Of a stretch of DNA of 64,000 nucleotides, positions 1 to 11,300 are shown in pieces (position 1 is the stretch's first letter; every line of letters starts with the position of its first letter). Position numbers and translations under genes: made by a program. The notes beneath the pieces are model-generated. The model was not told where the DNA came from. It ran no database searches and saw only the letters and a program-made list of their open reading frames with translations. Source of the stretch: Neckera pumila. Taxonomy: Eukaryota > Streptophyta > Bryopsida > Hypnales > Neckeraceae. The stretch is from NCBI GenBank assembly GCA_963969595.1, contig OZ018408.1, positions 11,157,823 through 11,221,822 on the forward strand. The letters are read 5' to 3'.

Positions 1-393
1 ATTGAAAATGTTCACTAAATTAATAAGTCATAATCTCTTCTGCCTCTACTTTTGCAGATGGATAAAGTTGTGTGAAAAAAATCCTCAAAGCTAACTACAC
101 CAAATTGCAACCCACTTCTACCCCTCCCCCTACATTCTCTCATGCATATTTTTGCCCAAATTTCGAGCCTTTATTCATTAGAGCCTTTGATAGATATTAC
201 AAACATCAAACATCTTCGCCCGCAAGAGAATTTGCCTTTGAATTTGTCTCTGCAATTTTTGGCTGCGTTCTGCGTGTTGCCATCAAGTACCATTAGTTGT
301 CGTGGAGCTCCAAGAACATTTCTCGAATTCGGCTGAGGGACATTGAGATTTCTAAGTTGAAGCTGGAATTAGATTGCTCAAGCTCTTGGGGCT
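1..393 (+). other. Upstream region of the dehydrogenase gene
   Basis: This stretch holds no convincing coding exon. The short frames here lack protein-like character. It presumably contains the promoter and 5' leader of the dehydrogenase gene that starts at 394, and the G+C content rises towards that start. No clear TATA element or other site could be singled out. Confidence 0.4.
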
Positions 394-3236
394 ATGGCTA
401 TGGAAGACGGCAAGGTGCTCATCACGGGCGCATGTGGCTTTCTGGGCAACCTGCTGGCAAGGAACCTCGCCCATCACCACCCGAACAAGCTCATTCTTCT
501 GGACCATGCTTCTCCGCCTCCCAACCTGGTCTCGGGCGCCCATTACGTGCGTCCCTTCTCCAGAAATCGATGAATTGATGAATTGGAATTGCATTCAAGT
601 CTAAATCTTGGAGTGGAGTGGAGTGTAGGTTTTGGTGGTCTTCGGACATGAACTGATTGATTCACTGTTGTGGGTCTGGGAGGAATTCTCTGTGAATGTT
701 TTGTTGCAATTTCTTCTGCAGTGCTCTGTTTCTGAGGGGTTTTTGTGTTCGGGTGTTGGCCTATTGTTGGTACATTGTGATCGTGTGTGGATGATGGAGT
801 GATAAAGGATTGCAGGTGACTGGAGACATAGCCGATGAGAAGGTTCTGGAGAGCATCATCACCGAAGATGTGCGCAGGTATGTGAGCCACTATCGTGGTA
901 GAGCTGGGGTTTAATGGATGGCTCAAATTGTGCTACACATGTCCTTCGAGTCTTAAACCGAATATCCTGCCAGATGAGGCTCTGTTATCACAATCTAACC
1001 GGAACTACAGATGCTGAGACTTTAGTTCTTGTTGACTCCTGAAGGTCCATGAGGTCCAATTGAGGCCTAATGTTTTGTTCTAGCAGTTTTCAGTAGGTTA
1101 TAAGGGGGCATTCATTTATCCGATTTTCTTTCTTTTGGGACCTACACATGCGATGTTCTTCAATGTCTAGCGGTAGAAAATGGTCATTTCAAAACCGTGA
1201 ATCCTTGGTCCTTTAGGGGTTGACAGAGAGATTTATGCTTGTGCAGCATATACCACTTGGCTGCACTGGTTAGTTCTGGTGCAGAAGCGAATTATGAGCT
1301 GGGTTTGGAGGTATGAATCTCCTCCTGGGGCATATGAATCTCCTCTTGAAGGTGAACACGCTGTCGTAGAATTCAACTCAAGCACCCCTCATCGCCTCCT
1401 TTACCGCTTTTCCTGGCTGCTTGTTCTGCCCAGGTGAATATTGATGGAACAAGAGCGATTATCAAGCGATGTAAAGATTTGGGGCATTGCCCACGTTTGG
1501 TGTTCACCAGCTCTGTGGCTGTGTTTGGCCCACTGCCAGCAAGTGTTGTGGTAATGTGGACGATCAATGCCCAGAACTCTTTAACCTCTGAAGGACCAAG
1601 AATCCCAAAATTGGGCTTCATGTTTTCTATGTCTTGTGGGAACTTTCTTTTTTCCAATTTCATCTATTGTTTGACCGACACGGTCACTGTTCTTCACTGA
1701 CTCTGGGATATTCAGTTTGTCCCCATCTGGTTTATGTTTTTCTCGTTATGACAAATCGAATTGGTCATTTTTAAACCATGAATCCTTGGTTACTATTCTC
1801 GCTTTGTTCATGAATTGGAATTATACAATTTAATGCTGATAGAATGCCTATGCCCATGTCACTGTTTGTAGGAGGGAGTGGATGGAGGAAATAACTTCAC
1901 GGACACGACCACTGCGTACCCTCAATCCTCATATGGCTCTCAGGTGCCTCTTAGGCCGTAACTATTAGGGTTGTCGTTTTTTCCCTGTGATGCATTTTAA
2001 CAGCGTCCAAGCCTTGGACGTTGGAAACAGGGGATGCTTGGAATCGAGCTTCAGAAAATAGAAATGGTTGATATTTTATGATGCTTATGTTACCGTGCTC
2101 CCATTCTCGATGGTCCTACTTCACGGTCCATCTCGGTGCATGTGAACAGAAATTGATATGCGAGCTTTTGGTATCCGACGCCACCCGAAAGGGGTTCGTT
2201 GATGGAAGGTGTCTTAGGCTTCCAACAATCATTGTTAGACCCGGCAGGTAAGTGCTTAAAGCTAATTTTTCAATCCGTTCATTCTTCAAGTTTTATACTA
2301 GCAATACTCCAGTGAGGTCTGATTTCCTCATTCTGATTAAAATCTCTTGTGTGTCTCGTTTGCAGGCCCAATAAAGCGGCATCCTCCTTTTGTTCCTCCA
2401 TCATTCGCGAGCCTCTGAAGGGCAAAACCGCAGTGTGCCCTGTGGATCCAAACTGGCCTCTTTATGTGCAGGTATGTTCCGGCTCCATTTCAGCTGTTTT
2501 TTGTGTCACTGTGTTACATCACCCGCTAAGTTTGGCAAATCTGTAATGTGTGCTACCTTTTCCAGTCTCCGCGAACGGTGGTGCGCAACCTCATGCATGC
2601 TATGAGCATCAAGAGTTTGAAAGGAAACGAGAGAGCCATCACTTTGTCCGGCTTGACAGTGAGATTCCGTTTCCTCCACTGTGATCCGAACCTTATGATT
2701 ATTCCATGTAACTTTGCAAGTTTGCGCGATTGAATTGCAAGTGACCTTCGATTGAACTGTGGTGATGTGCAGACAACTCCCAAGGAGATGGTGGAAGCAT
2801 TGGGTACTGCTGGTGGTGACACCAAGCTGGTGAGTACACTCAAATTTCTACTGAGATGAAAATGCTGCCCTTTGGAGTTTTCTTGAGATCGTACAACGGC
2901 AGACTCCGTTTTCCCGAAAACCATCAAATTACTGAATTTGATTGTGGTATTTTGTGAGCACAGGTAAAGTGGGAGCTTGACCCTGCCATCCAAAAGATTG
3001 TTTATACCTGGCCAGGGTTTGTGGACACTCCTTTCGCCAAATCTCTCGGTTTCCATGTGGACAGGTACGCGAACTCATGCTTACAGTGTCATCAGCCTTT
3101 CATGTTATGCCGATGTTGGAATTTGAAGCTAATGGCTCGAGTTTATTGAGCGAAAAGTTGAAGTCACCTTTGCTGATAATACAGGAGCATTACAGACATT
3201 GTGACTGCTTACATCGAAGACAACCAGACACAGTGA
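394..3236 (+). CDS. NAD(P)-dependent extended short-chain dehydrogenase, D-erythronate dehydrogenase-like (11 exons)
   Basis: Exons are 394-546, 816-877, 1247-1310, 1434-1544, 1872-1943, 2150-2247, 2366-2471, 2566-2658, 2773-2829, 2964-3064 and 3185-3236. They join in phase into 969 nt (322 aa), the usual length for this family. The N-terminus has the Rossmann dinucleotide signature TGACGFLG (residues 11-18). A Ser-rich strand (LVFTSSVAVFG) and a YGSQK motif supply the Ser and the YxxxK pair that do catalysis in extended SDR enzymes. The product should be a soluble NAD(P)-linked oxidoreductase or epimerase. Overall pattern resembles the DenD/Gne-like branch, so oxidation of a C4 sugar acid is possible but the substrate cannot be read from sequence. 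The donor after exon 4 (AGT|GTTGTG) is weak; the other donors are conventional. No break is seen and the gene appears intact. Confidence 0.85.
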
Positions 3237-4660
3237 GGCTGAGGCTGCCTCTTTCCTTTGTTATGAGAATACAATGTATCTAACACGACAAGCTGCTGCA
3301 AAAGACCGACCGCAATATGAACTTCGGGATGAAGCCAAGCACGAACCAAAGATTTTGATGTAAAGAATAGCCTAGTTTACCTCGCTTTTAAACTTCAAAC
3401 CCGATACTGTAGTGATGAGCATCTACTACAGCATCTAGTGGGGATTTGCTGTAACAAATCTATGTGGCTGCTGCGACTGGTCAAGTATTCAGGTACTCTG
3501 GCGGAGAACCCAAATATCTCCATGTTTTTTAATAATCAAAATTTTCATACATGGATTTGTTTTCAATGTTCAGTGGGGATCCACCGACGGACCGACCAGT
3601 AAGATTGTACGAGTTCGTTGTACAGTGCAGCCTGGAGTGTGTTTTGTGTGGACGACTGGAAACCTAGAGTTCAATTATTCTGACCCTAGTGTCCAGTTTC
3701 CTTTCTTGCCAACCACACGGACCTTGGTGTCAGAGGATCAATAGGATAGTAACCGAACTCTTATTATCGTCTTGTATTATCAGAAAGAATCCTATCAGGA
3801 AGAATCCTATCAGAAAGAATCCTTTTCTGCATACCGGATGCAAATGGCACGAAGTCTCATAACATTCAATAGCATGTGTTGATGTTGCCTTGCTACAATG
3901 ATGGTGTACATTCCTCTACATCCTCCACCTGTCGAATTCATCAGTAGCTACTGATGAAGCATTGTTGGGGTGTGGAATATACCACACCATCACTGTAGAG
4001 CTACTGAATGAATGTTATGCTGTTTGAGGTGTGCAGCCTAACTTAGATTAGTCAGATAGTTAGGGAGTCGCGAGTCTTGTAAATCTCTTTGGCATGCAGG
4101 TTACTTATGAAAAGTTAGAAGTTGAGTCTTTGAAATCCTTAAAACTACTTGGCAGGATTTGTTCCTACAGTTTTCAACTTTGTCTCGAGCATTAGAACGA
4201 AATGGCATTATTCTCACTTTTTCAGGTGGAAACGAGTGATCCGTGCAAGCTCTGGCCGAGTGTCGAGATCTCACGGTCTCGCACTTATGGTGCTCAATTG
4301 TATTGTGATCAACTGATAAGCTTAATCAGCTGTTAAGTGTACCAGTTGACCATTACTTGCCACCACACCTCAATAAAGAGGTCTGTCACTGACAACCTTA
4401 ATTTTTATTTATTGCTTTTCTGAATTGAAAAATGCTTCTGCGAAAAGAGAAGAAACCAATTGCTTCTGCAGAAAATGACACTGCTACCTTACCGATCTGT
4501 CATACTTGCTTTATATGACCATGAGCCATGATGGTGATTCTCATGAAGGCATGCCCTGTGGAATAGAGCTCACATGTTACATATGGGCTTGTGAATTGTG
4601 ATATAATTTTCCCTTATTAGAAGCAGTTGGAAATTGACTTTTGAACTACAAATAACAATT
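3237..4660. other. 3' flank of the dehydrogenase gene, non-coding
   Basis: No gene is seen. The first few hundred bases probably contain the 3' untranslated region. An AATAAA-like signal occurs near 4371 but is rather distant. The rest is unique, moderately AT-rich sequence apart from one short tandem repeat near 3.8 kb. Confidence 0.5.
3781..3822. repeat. 15-bp tandem repeat, about 2.8 copies
   Basis: The unit AGAAAGAATCCTATC is repeated almost perfectly; the second copy has G for A at position 3. It is a small local duplication with no evident function. Confidence 0.8.
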
Positions 4661-4666
4661 CCACAC

Positions 4667-4933
4667 GGAGGACGCTAAAGGGTGTCATCGAAGGTGGGTC
4701 CTGTGGGCCGGATTTACCCTGGGGAAAACGCAGGAATTTTTTATTTGCCACAATTTGTTTATTTTTGCAAATTCTGAGTTCATATTTGCAATCAGAGACC
4801 GCAAATTAGCTGGGAGAGGCCTACAACCTATTCGAGGCACGGCAAAAAATAGGGGGAAATTTTTTACATTTATCCCAGAGAACACAAAATTCACCCCGCT
4901 GGGCCCACTTTCGATGGCACCCTTTAGCATCCT
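4667..4933. mobile_element. MITE-like element, family with GCTAAAGGGTG termini
   Basis: The two ends are imperfect inverted repeats of about 35 bp, with the shared core GCTAAAGGGTGYCATCGAA followed by a GTGGGYCC block. The interior (about 200 bp) is non-coding and contains the landmark GGAATTTTTTATTTG. Related interiors occur at 25.8 kb and 57.3 kb. Like the 25.8 kb copy, it lies directly beside a TTAA-flanked element. A target duplication is not obvious. Confidence 0.65.
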
Positions 4934-5020
4934 GCTTTCCACACCCTCTGGAAGGATTACTAGACACTAGAGGTAAGAAGCTAGGAGAGAAAATGAGAGA
5001 CTAAAAATTGGGAAGATTAA

Positions 5021-5955
5021 CCCCTAAAGGACCGAGGCCCTTTTCCTGCCAAAAAACACTCAAAGCTGCCATTTCTATAGTAAAAAGTTAAAAAATTTGA
5101 AAAATGTTTTTCTTTCACATCTAACTATAGGATCTTACACCTAACTAATATAAGAGTGTGTGGAAAAAATTTCAGAATTTTTGACCGCATAGATTGCAAG
5201 ATATATGTGTTTAAAGTGAAAAAAACAAGTTTTTCAGCACATTGCGGGACTAGATTTTTTGACTTTGAACATTTTTAACTTAAAACTTTTGCACTACAGA
5301 GTTTTGAGCTTTAAATTTTTGTAGTGGGGAATTGAGCTGAGAGTCTAGGAAAAAAAAAAAAGTTAAAAAAAAACTAATTATCATTATTTAATAAATTGTT
5401 AAATAGAAGTAGATACGAGATAGAAGGAAAACCTAAAATATTCATATATTTTAGATGAAATTAAAATTGACTAATCCCAATGGTGAGCTTGTTCTAAAAA
5501 GTAATATAAACCATGGAAAAAAAATATAAATGAAAAATTTGAAAAGTTGCATTCAGAAATGCATCCTCAAATTCATTCTTTTCAAGAAGATGCTCTAATT
5601 GCCCGAAAAACAAGAATGTCCATAACTTTCTCATAACAAATCCAAATGAAATGAATCAAAGCTTTCCAAATAGGCCAAAATATAATCTATGAGAAAAAAA
5701 ATATTAAAAAAAAACATTCAAATTTTTGTCCATTTTTTTTTTGCTGCCCAGGCTACCCGCCGTCCCCTATTTTGAGCTTATTTGGTCATAAGTTCTGTTC
5801 CCAGGCACCGATTGTGAAAAAAATTATATTCCCACAAAGCTAATCAGATTTTCTACTTCCAAAAAAAGTTTCAAAAAATCCAAAGAAAATTTCAGCCCGT
5901 AGGTACCTGCCCAAAAACACATTTGTCCCCCAAAGGGACAATGGTCCTTTAGGGG
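5021..5955. mobile_element. TTAA-flanked non-autonomous element, copy 1 (piggyBac-like, 935 bp)
   Basis: The element lies between TTAA at 5017-5020 and TTAA at 5956-5959. Its termini are inverted repeats of CCCCTAAAGGACC. The left end (called A here) continues with CGAGGCCCTTTT and the right end (B) reads, inward, CATTGTCCC. The interior is AT-rich with no reading frame. The same interior recurs in several copies in this window, which confirms the boundaries. TTAA target duplication is the hallmark of the piggyBac superfamily; assignment to that family is inferred because no transposase is present. Confidence 0.8.
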
Positions 5956-6138
5956 TTAAGGAATGTAACTTTACATTCAAAATCTTAATTCTAGAGAGAA
6001 TGGTGTGTGCAACACTTGTCCTCCATGCCAAAAAAGTGCACAAAAATTTGAGTCCCTTAGAATTGTAGCAAAGTTCATTTAGAGAGGTAGATTTTATTAC
6101 AATCTTAGGGACCCTTGGACTGAAAGCTAATCATTTAA

Positions 6139-6345
6139 CCCCTTAAGGACCATTGTTCCTTTGAGGGACAAATGCAATTTTAGGGAGGTACCTACGAGTT
6201 GAATTTTTTTCTTGATTTTTTTAAACTTTTTTTGAAGATAGAAAAAATGCTAAGCTTTGTGGGGATTTTATTTTATTTTTTCTATCAGTGCCCGCAAGAA
6301 AAAATTATCCCCAAATAAGCTCAAAACAAGGGGAATGCTGGGATG
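6139..6345. mobile_element. TTAA element, truncated copy 2 (B end only)
   Basis: It begins after TTAA at 6135-6138 with CCCCTTAAGGACCATTG and follows the B-end sequence of the family for about 190 bp, up to the shared AAGCTCAAAACAAGGG landmark. It then changes abruptly into a GAGCGG-rich tract and a GATGAAA minisatellite. The A end is absent. Confidence 0.7.
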
Positions 6346-6402
6346 TGAGCGGGGAGCAGTGAGCGGTGAGCGGTGAGCAGGGATTCGTGAGCTTGGAGCA
6401 TA
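6341..6402. repeat. GAGCGG-type short tandem tract
   Basis: Seven-base units close to GTGAGCG are repeated for about 60 bp, ending in GGAGCATA. A closely similar tract on the opposite strand at about 23.63-23.70 kb has the same start and end words. Both tracts sit between the interior of a TTAA element and a GATGAAA minisatellite. Confidence 0.75.
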
Positions 6403-6429
6403 AATATTGGAAGGAAGATAAAAAAAGTT

Positions 6430-6770
6430 TGAAAAAATGAATAGAAAAGTGGATGAAAGTTTAAGCAAACATGGATGAAATTTGAAAGAAAATTCATGAA
6501 ATTGGGTGCAAATAAAGAAAGAAATGGAGGGAAATTCTGGAAAAAAATGGATGAAATGGATTGGAAGAATTAGGTGAAAAATATGGATGAAAAATATGGA
6601 TGAAAAATATGGACGAAAAATACAGATGGAAGTGGATGAAAAACATGGATGGAAAATATGGATGAAAGTTGCTTAAAAACATGGATGATAGTGGATGAAA
6701 AATATGGATGAAAGTAGATGAAAAAACATGGATGAAAGCGGATGAAAAATTTGGATGAATTATAGCATAT
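6430..6770. repeat. GGATGAAA minisatellite
   Basis: Irregular tandem units built on GGATGAAA and ATATGGATGAAA fill about 340 bp. The same motif on the other strand (TTTCATCC) forms the array at 23.39-23.56 kb. There is no coding potential beyond repeat-generated frames. Confidence 0.85.
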
Positions 6771-7222
6771 TTTTCATCTAATTTAAAAAGAAAAATACGG
6801 AATTACATGAACAATACGGATAAACCAAGTAAGGCAAAATTACAGGGCTATACTTTTAACTTCGAGGTCTAATTTTCAATGCAATGAACAATAATTACAC
6901 TCATTCAGTAAGTGTCCCCATAATCCGCGATAATTAGTGAGTTTAGGGTTATTATATGCCAGAAACTGTAAGTGTACTCATCAAATTATGTCATAACGCG
7001 TGTTGGGAAGATTTGAATTTATTAATGATGTTTGGATTTGAAGTTTAGGGGTGTGGATACCTCATTAGTCATCTTGCGTTTAGGGTTTAGGGTCCTAGTA
7101 AATGCTTCTCATTTTAGGTTCATGAACGGAAATGGTTTGATTTGGAAAGCTCATTTCTGTCTTTCTCATTTGTCTTTTGGTTCTAGCGTTGATTCATTTT
7201 TTTTTTCATTGTATTCTTACAG

Positions 7223-7665
7223 AGTCACTTGCTGGTGGATCCAGTTTTATTGAGATGTCTTCCCTTCCAAAGTCGAAGGCTGATTTGCGTGAATATCTTG
7301 CTAAAGTAGATGAGCTGGTCGAGAGGAGGAATGGGAAGCTCCCTTTCTTTGAATCAGATGAAGTGAGGGCTCTTCTATGCCAAGGAGACAGTGAGAACTT
7401 GAGTTGGACCAAGGTTGCAAATTACCAATTCCGCCACATGGAGTATTGCACAAGCATCGACTACAAAGGCGATTTGAAGGAGTGGGTGCAAGAGCCAATG
7501 TGTTGGATAGAGGGGGAGTGGAGCGGTGGACCAATCCGTCACCGTGCATTGGGAGATTATGAAGACGACATTTGGCCCGAGGAAGGGGGATACTACACTA
7601 ACGCTGGCATTGACATCTTTTTAGGGGAGATCACTTATACAGAAGGCCCGGATTCGCCTGAATGA
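7223..7665 (+). CDS. Unrecognised acidic protein, 3'-terminal exon
   Basis: A clean frame runs to a TGA at 7663-7665. The first in-frame ATG is at 7255 and gives 136 aa. A pyrimidine-rich tract ending in CTTACAG immediately before 7223 looks like a splice acceptor, and the frame stays open from there, so this may be the last exon of a longer gene whose upstream exon was not found. The protein begins with a charged helical stretch (SKADLREYLAKVDELVERR). It is rich in Trp, Tyr, Asp and Glu towards the C-terminus (CWIEGEWSGG, DIWPEEGGYY) and has no signal peptide or membrane segment. I do not recognise a family. Base composition is gene-like compared with its surroundings, which is the main support for it being real. 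Confidence 0.5.
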
Positions 7666-8084
7666 ACGGTGTGCGATGAAGTTTGATTGCAGATTTACAA
7701 TCGCTGATAGTATAATATACTAATAGCAGCCATATTGATGATTTGAGTAGTCTTGCTAGTGGTCACATTGTTAGAAGAACCTTCCGTGGAACTTGTTGGC
7801 AGTGGAGGTGGATACCACTTGCTTGAGTTTGGTGAGCATTTGTCCAAATTATGTAGGGCAGACGACAATTTATATACATTACTGTGTTTTTGTCTATTGG
7901 AATAGCACATAACTTTTGGCCGCAATCCGTGAGTTATTCCTCCGAAACAGCAATTTTGTATGAAATGAAGCAGATGTATAAGTTATACTAGTGTCATAAA
8001 GGTTCAAGGAGATTCAAATAGAAATTTGGGCCCCCCCTGTGATCCATGAGGAGACAACTTTTGGAATGTGAACCTTGGATACAA
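7666..8084. other. Non-coding spacer
   Basis: No gene or repeat is seen between the acidic-protein exon and the first palindrome. It is probably the 3' untranslated region and spacer. Confidence 0.4.
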
Positions 8085-8102
8085 TGTCTCGGTACCGAGA
8101 CA
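8085..8102. promoter_or_regulatory. Perfect 18-bp palindrome TGTCTCGGTACCGAGACA
   Basis: All 18 bases form a perfect inverted repeat. It is the best example of a motif (core CTCGGNNCCGAG) that recurs about 16 times up to 16,869. This copy lies just beyond the 3' end of the minus-strand ParB/methyltransferase gene. Function is unknown; a protein-binding site is plausible. Confidence 0.75.
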
Positions 8103-8370
8103 TGGTTTAGGGAAGACCGAAGGAAACATCAAAACGGAAATTCCGATTCAGGGGTCAATAATAGAGGTTTAGGGTCAACAAATTAATTCCAGAATATTGA
8201 CACGACGGTGCAAAATACAGCATGCTACAAGTCATCCGCAATTTATAAATTGCATAGTATAATAAAAGAGCAAGCACATCTGGAATTTGAACACTACAAA
8301 AAAACATAGTCATGGCAAGAGGATGTACCAGAAATACTAGAGTCCAGAATAGCAAATAGGGAGACGTACA

Positions 8371-11300
8371 CTATGTTGAGCTAGAGCTACCCTCAGTTTC
8401 TGACAAATCAGAATATGTTTCGATGGCTGAATCATCCACGAATTCAAGAACACGTGGATGTACGAAGTGGGCCCTAGAAGCTGGCCGAGGGTTACTTCTA
8501 ACAGAATGACGAGCAATCTCCTCCGCAAATACGGGTAGGTGATAGAGTTTTGGGGGGCTAGGAAAGAAACTTGGATTGGCAAAAAAAGGAAGATGTGTGG
8601 ACGTCTTCACTTCTTGGGGATGCCTACAAAGCCATAGAAACATATGTCAGATTTGCACAAGTTCCGTTTCTAATGGGGCCAAATAAAAGGAGCTTAAAGA
8701 GAAACTTACTTACTGAATCGTGATGTTGGTATGATATGTTGCACTGGTACTTCCTCGTCTTCAAGCTCTATCGTGTCACTAGACACGCTTCTTGGTATAG
8801 ATTGAGGAATGATAGCGGCGCGCATCCTTGGAGCAATAACAGCGTCAAAGATAGCCTTGTCCGCTTCAAATGCAAGGACATGGTGACGTGTGGCCCGGCA
8901 AGCTTGAATGCTTGAACCTGTCATCAATCAAAATAGGAATAAGCGGTTTAGCAAACCAAAAGACAATGCTCCATGTGCATGTGGGTGAATGTACAATAAA
9001 ATATAAAAATAGAAGTACCTATAGCAGCTGTGCAGTCCACAATCACTGACCCCGGTTCAGAGCAGCCTTCAATAAGCATTTGCATGAATTCGCGGGCCTT
9101 CTCCCGAGGTCCCCGCCATAGTATGTTGCCATTCATACTAACATCTTCCTTGTTTGTAAAATTCTGAAGGATGTCATCACGACCAACGGTAACCCCCACG
9201 GCAAAGTGCGAGGGAACAAATTGAAACGGGAAATCCTTGTCGGTCTTTGGTCCACATTCCTTCACCAGAAGCGATATGGAGAACCTCATTGTCTACAGAA
9301 CACATAGTTAGAATCGAAGTCATTGTAATTAAATTTTGAGGAGGACAATGCAAGATGACAAAATATCGCTTACCGTCTTAGAGGGATCCGCAGGCGATGT
9401 CAAATGCAGATGATTCATGCATAGGTATGTATCAAGTATGTGGAATCCATAGGACTAGCAGCATCCAAGAATCTGGCTCCTGTGAGGAAGAGAAGGACAC
9501 GGGTACATGATGAGTAGGCCACCGCTGTCATGCAAGTACTCCTGCGCAAAATCGAAGGTGGGCACCAAGAAGTCCGACTTGTACTCGTTCCACTTGGGAA
9601 TGGGATTTGGTGGAGCGGAAACGGTAGGGACGTGGAGCCCTTCTGGAACGTCTACAATAATCAAATCTACCGTGGCCTTGGCAATGAATTTGCCGTTGAA
9701 GTAGCAGTCCTTGTCACCTGAATGCTGGAGACAATAAGAAATTTTTAGGGAAGTAGATCTGAAGATGAATAAGACGAGACTAGCTCAATGAACTCGGACC
9801 ATGAAAATCAATGTCAAATGACCATTAGAACATAAACAATGTTGGGATATTATTCACAAACCATGGCCAAGAATGCAAGAACAACGGAGAAGGCCTTCTG
9901 ATTACTGGGAAGATCACCCAATGAGAAGTTCAGGATACACTCGTCAATATCGGGAACTGGATCCAAGTTGTGAACAGTCGGTGTCAAGCCATGCACCAGT
10001 CTCTCCTGGGTCAAAGAGAAGCCAGATGAAGTGTCCTTCATTTCGGCTGCACTTCCGGCCGATTCCTGAAACGCGATCTCCGCCTTCCGCTTTGGGCTTT
10101 TCTTCTTTGCCTTCTCCTGCTCCTTCACCTGCTTCGCGGCAAGCCTCTTGTATTTCAAATCTTTGGTCTTCTTCTTTGCTTCCTCCCATTTGTCCTCCTT
10201 TTTCTTGTCAGATGCTTCCCGCCTAGCAGTGGCCTTGGCACACGCCTCCGGTTCTAAGTTTGCATACTCGTCAAACTCTGTCTCAACGTCAGTGGATTCC
10301 TTCAATGATGTGAAGAGAGCTTCCTCTTCGGGTGGAGTAGTCCCAAAGTTACACTCCAAGTACCAGGGGCATGCTCGAAGATGTGGAGTGGTCCATTTCT
10401 GTAGCTGAGTTGTCGAGAACATACAATCCGAGGAGGACGGGGTCAACCATGTAGTAAGAAACGATGGTAAGTCCCCCTTCTTGATAGCATTCTTTGCGTA
10501 CAACTCCAATTTAAAATATCTACAAAGAAAACAATGTTAGAACCATTTCAGATTTTTGACTCATTGATTCCGAGGAAATGAAATCAAAGTGAACGTGACT
10601 TACATGGTATAGAGCCGCAATGAGGTCATTCCTCCAAACAAGCAATGATCTAACGGGTCAAATTCAAAAATCCTCCGTCACAACCTAGGCCGACCAAACG
10701 AATGTCTCGGCCCCGAAACACCATCTTAAATAGATATACCCATGCATACCACTATATCCACAAAAGAATTGTCCAAAAAACCTAAGCTAGTGTACATTGA
10801 AATACACGACGAGGATTTGTGAAGGCAGTGCTTCTCATTAGGGAAGGCTTAAGGATACGTCTCGGGGCCGAGAGTGGACCGCGATGGAGATAGGTCATGC
10901 ATAACAATGAGTGAAATCATATTCAACCGAAGCAATTATATAGTGGGACATATATGTGGAGAACAACGAAGCGTAGACTATACCTGTAGATCAAGCGCTT
11001 CACGGCACCAATAGCACCTCTGAAATCCTTAAAGGGCTCCGACTTCTTGTAGGCATCTGCTCCCTTAAACATGCCCGTGTACGCCAGATCCCATAGCTTC
11101 AATCTCCAATCTTCTAGGTATTCCGGTAGAGTCTGAGGATCAGTGGGAACAGCCATGTTGATTGGGATATTGTCAGCGCGAATAATACTCTCAAACATCT
11201 CCGTGGCGGTTTCCTCCAACTGCACAAAAAACAATATGAGAGTTACAGATCAAGTGGAAGCAGACATGAGATTGCCTAAGCCTAGAGATGATAGTAGAGC

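Noticed and set aside
1195..1225. A GGTCCTTTAGGGGTTGAC stretch in intron 2 of the dehydrogenase gene that resembles a TTAA-element terminus.
   Set aside because: The flanking site is TTGA, no second end or family interior follows, and the match is short. It may be a solo relic but is not supported enough to annotate.
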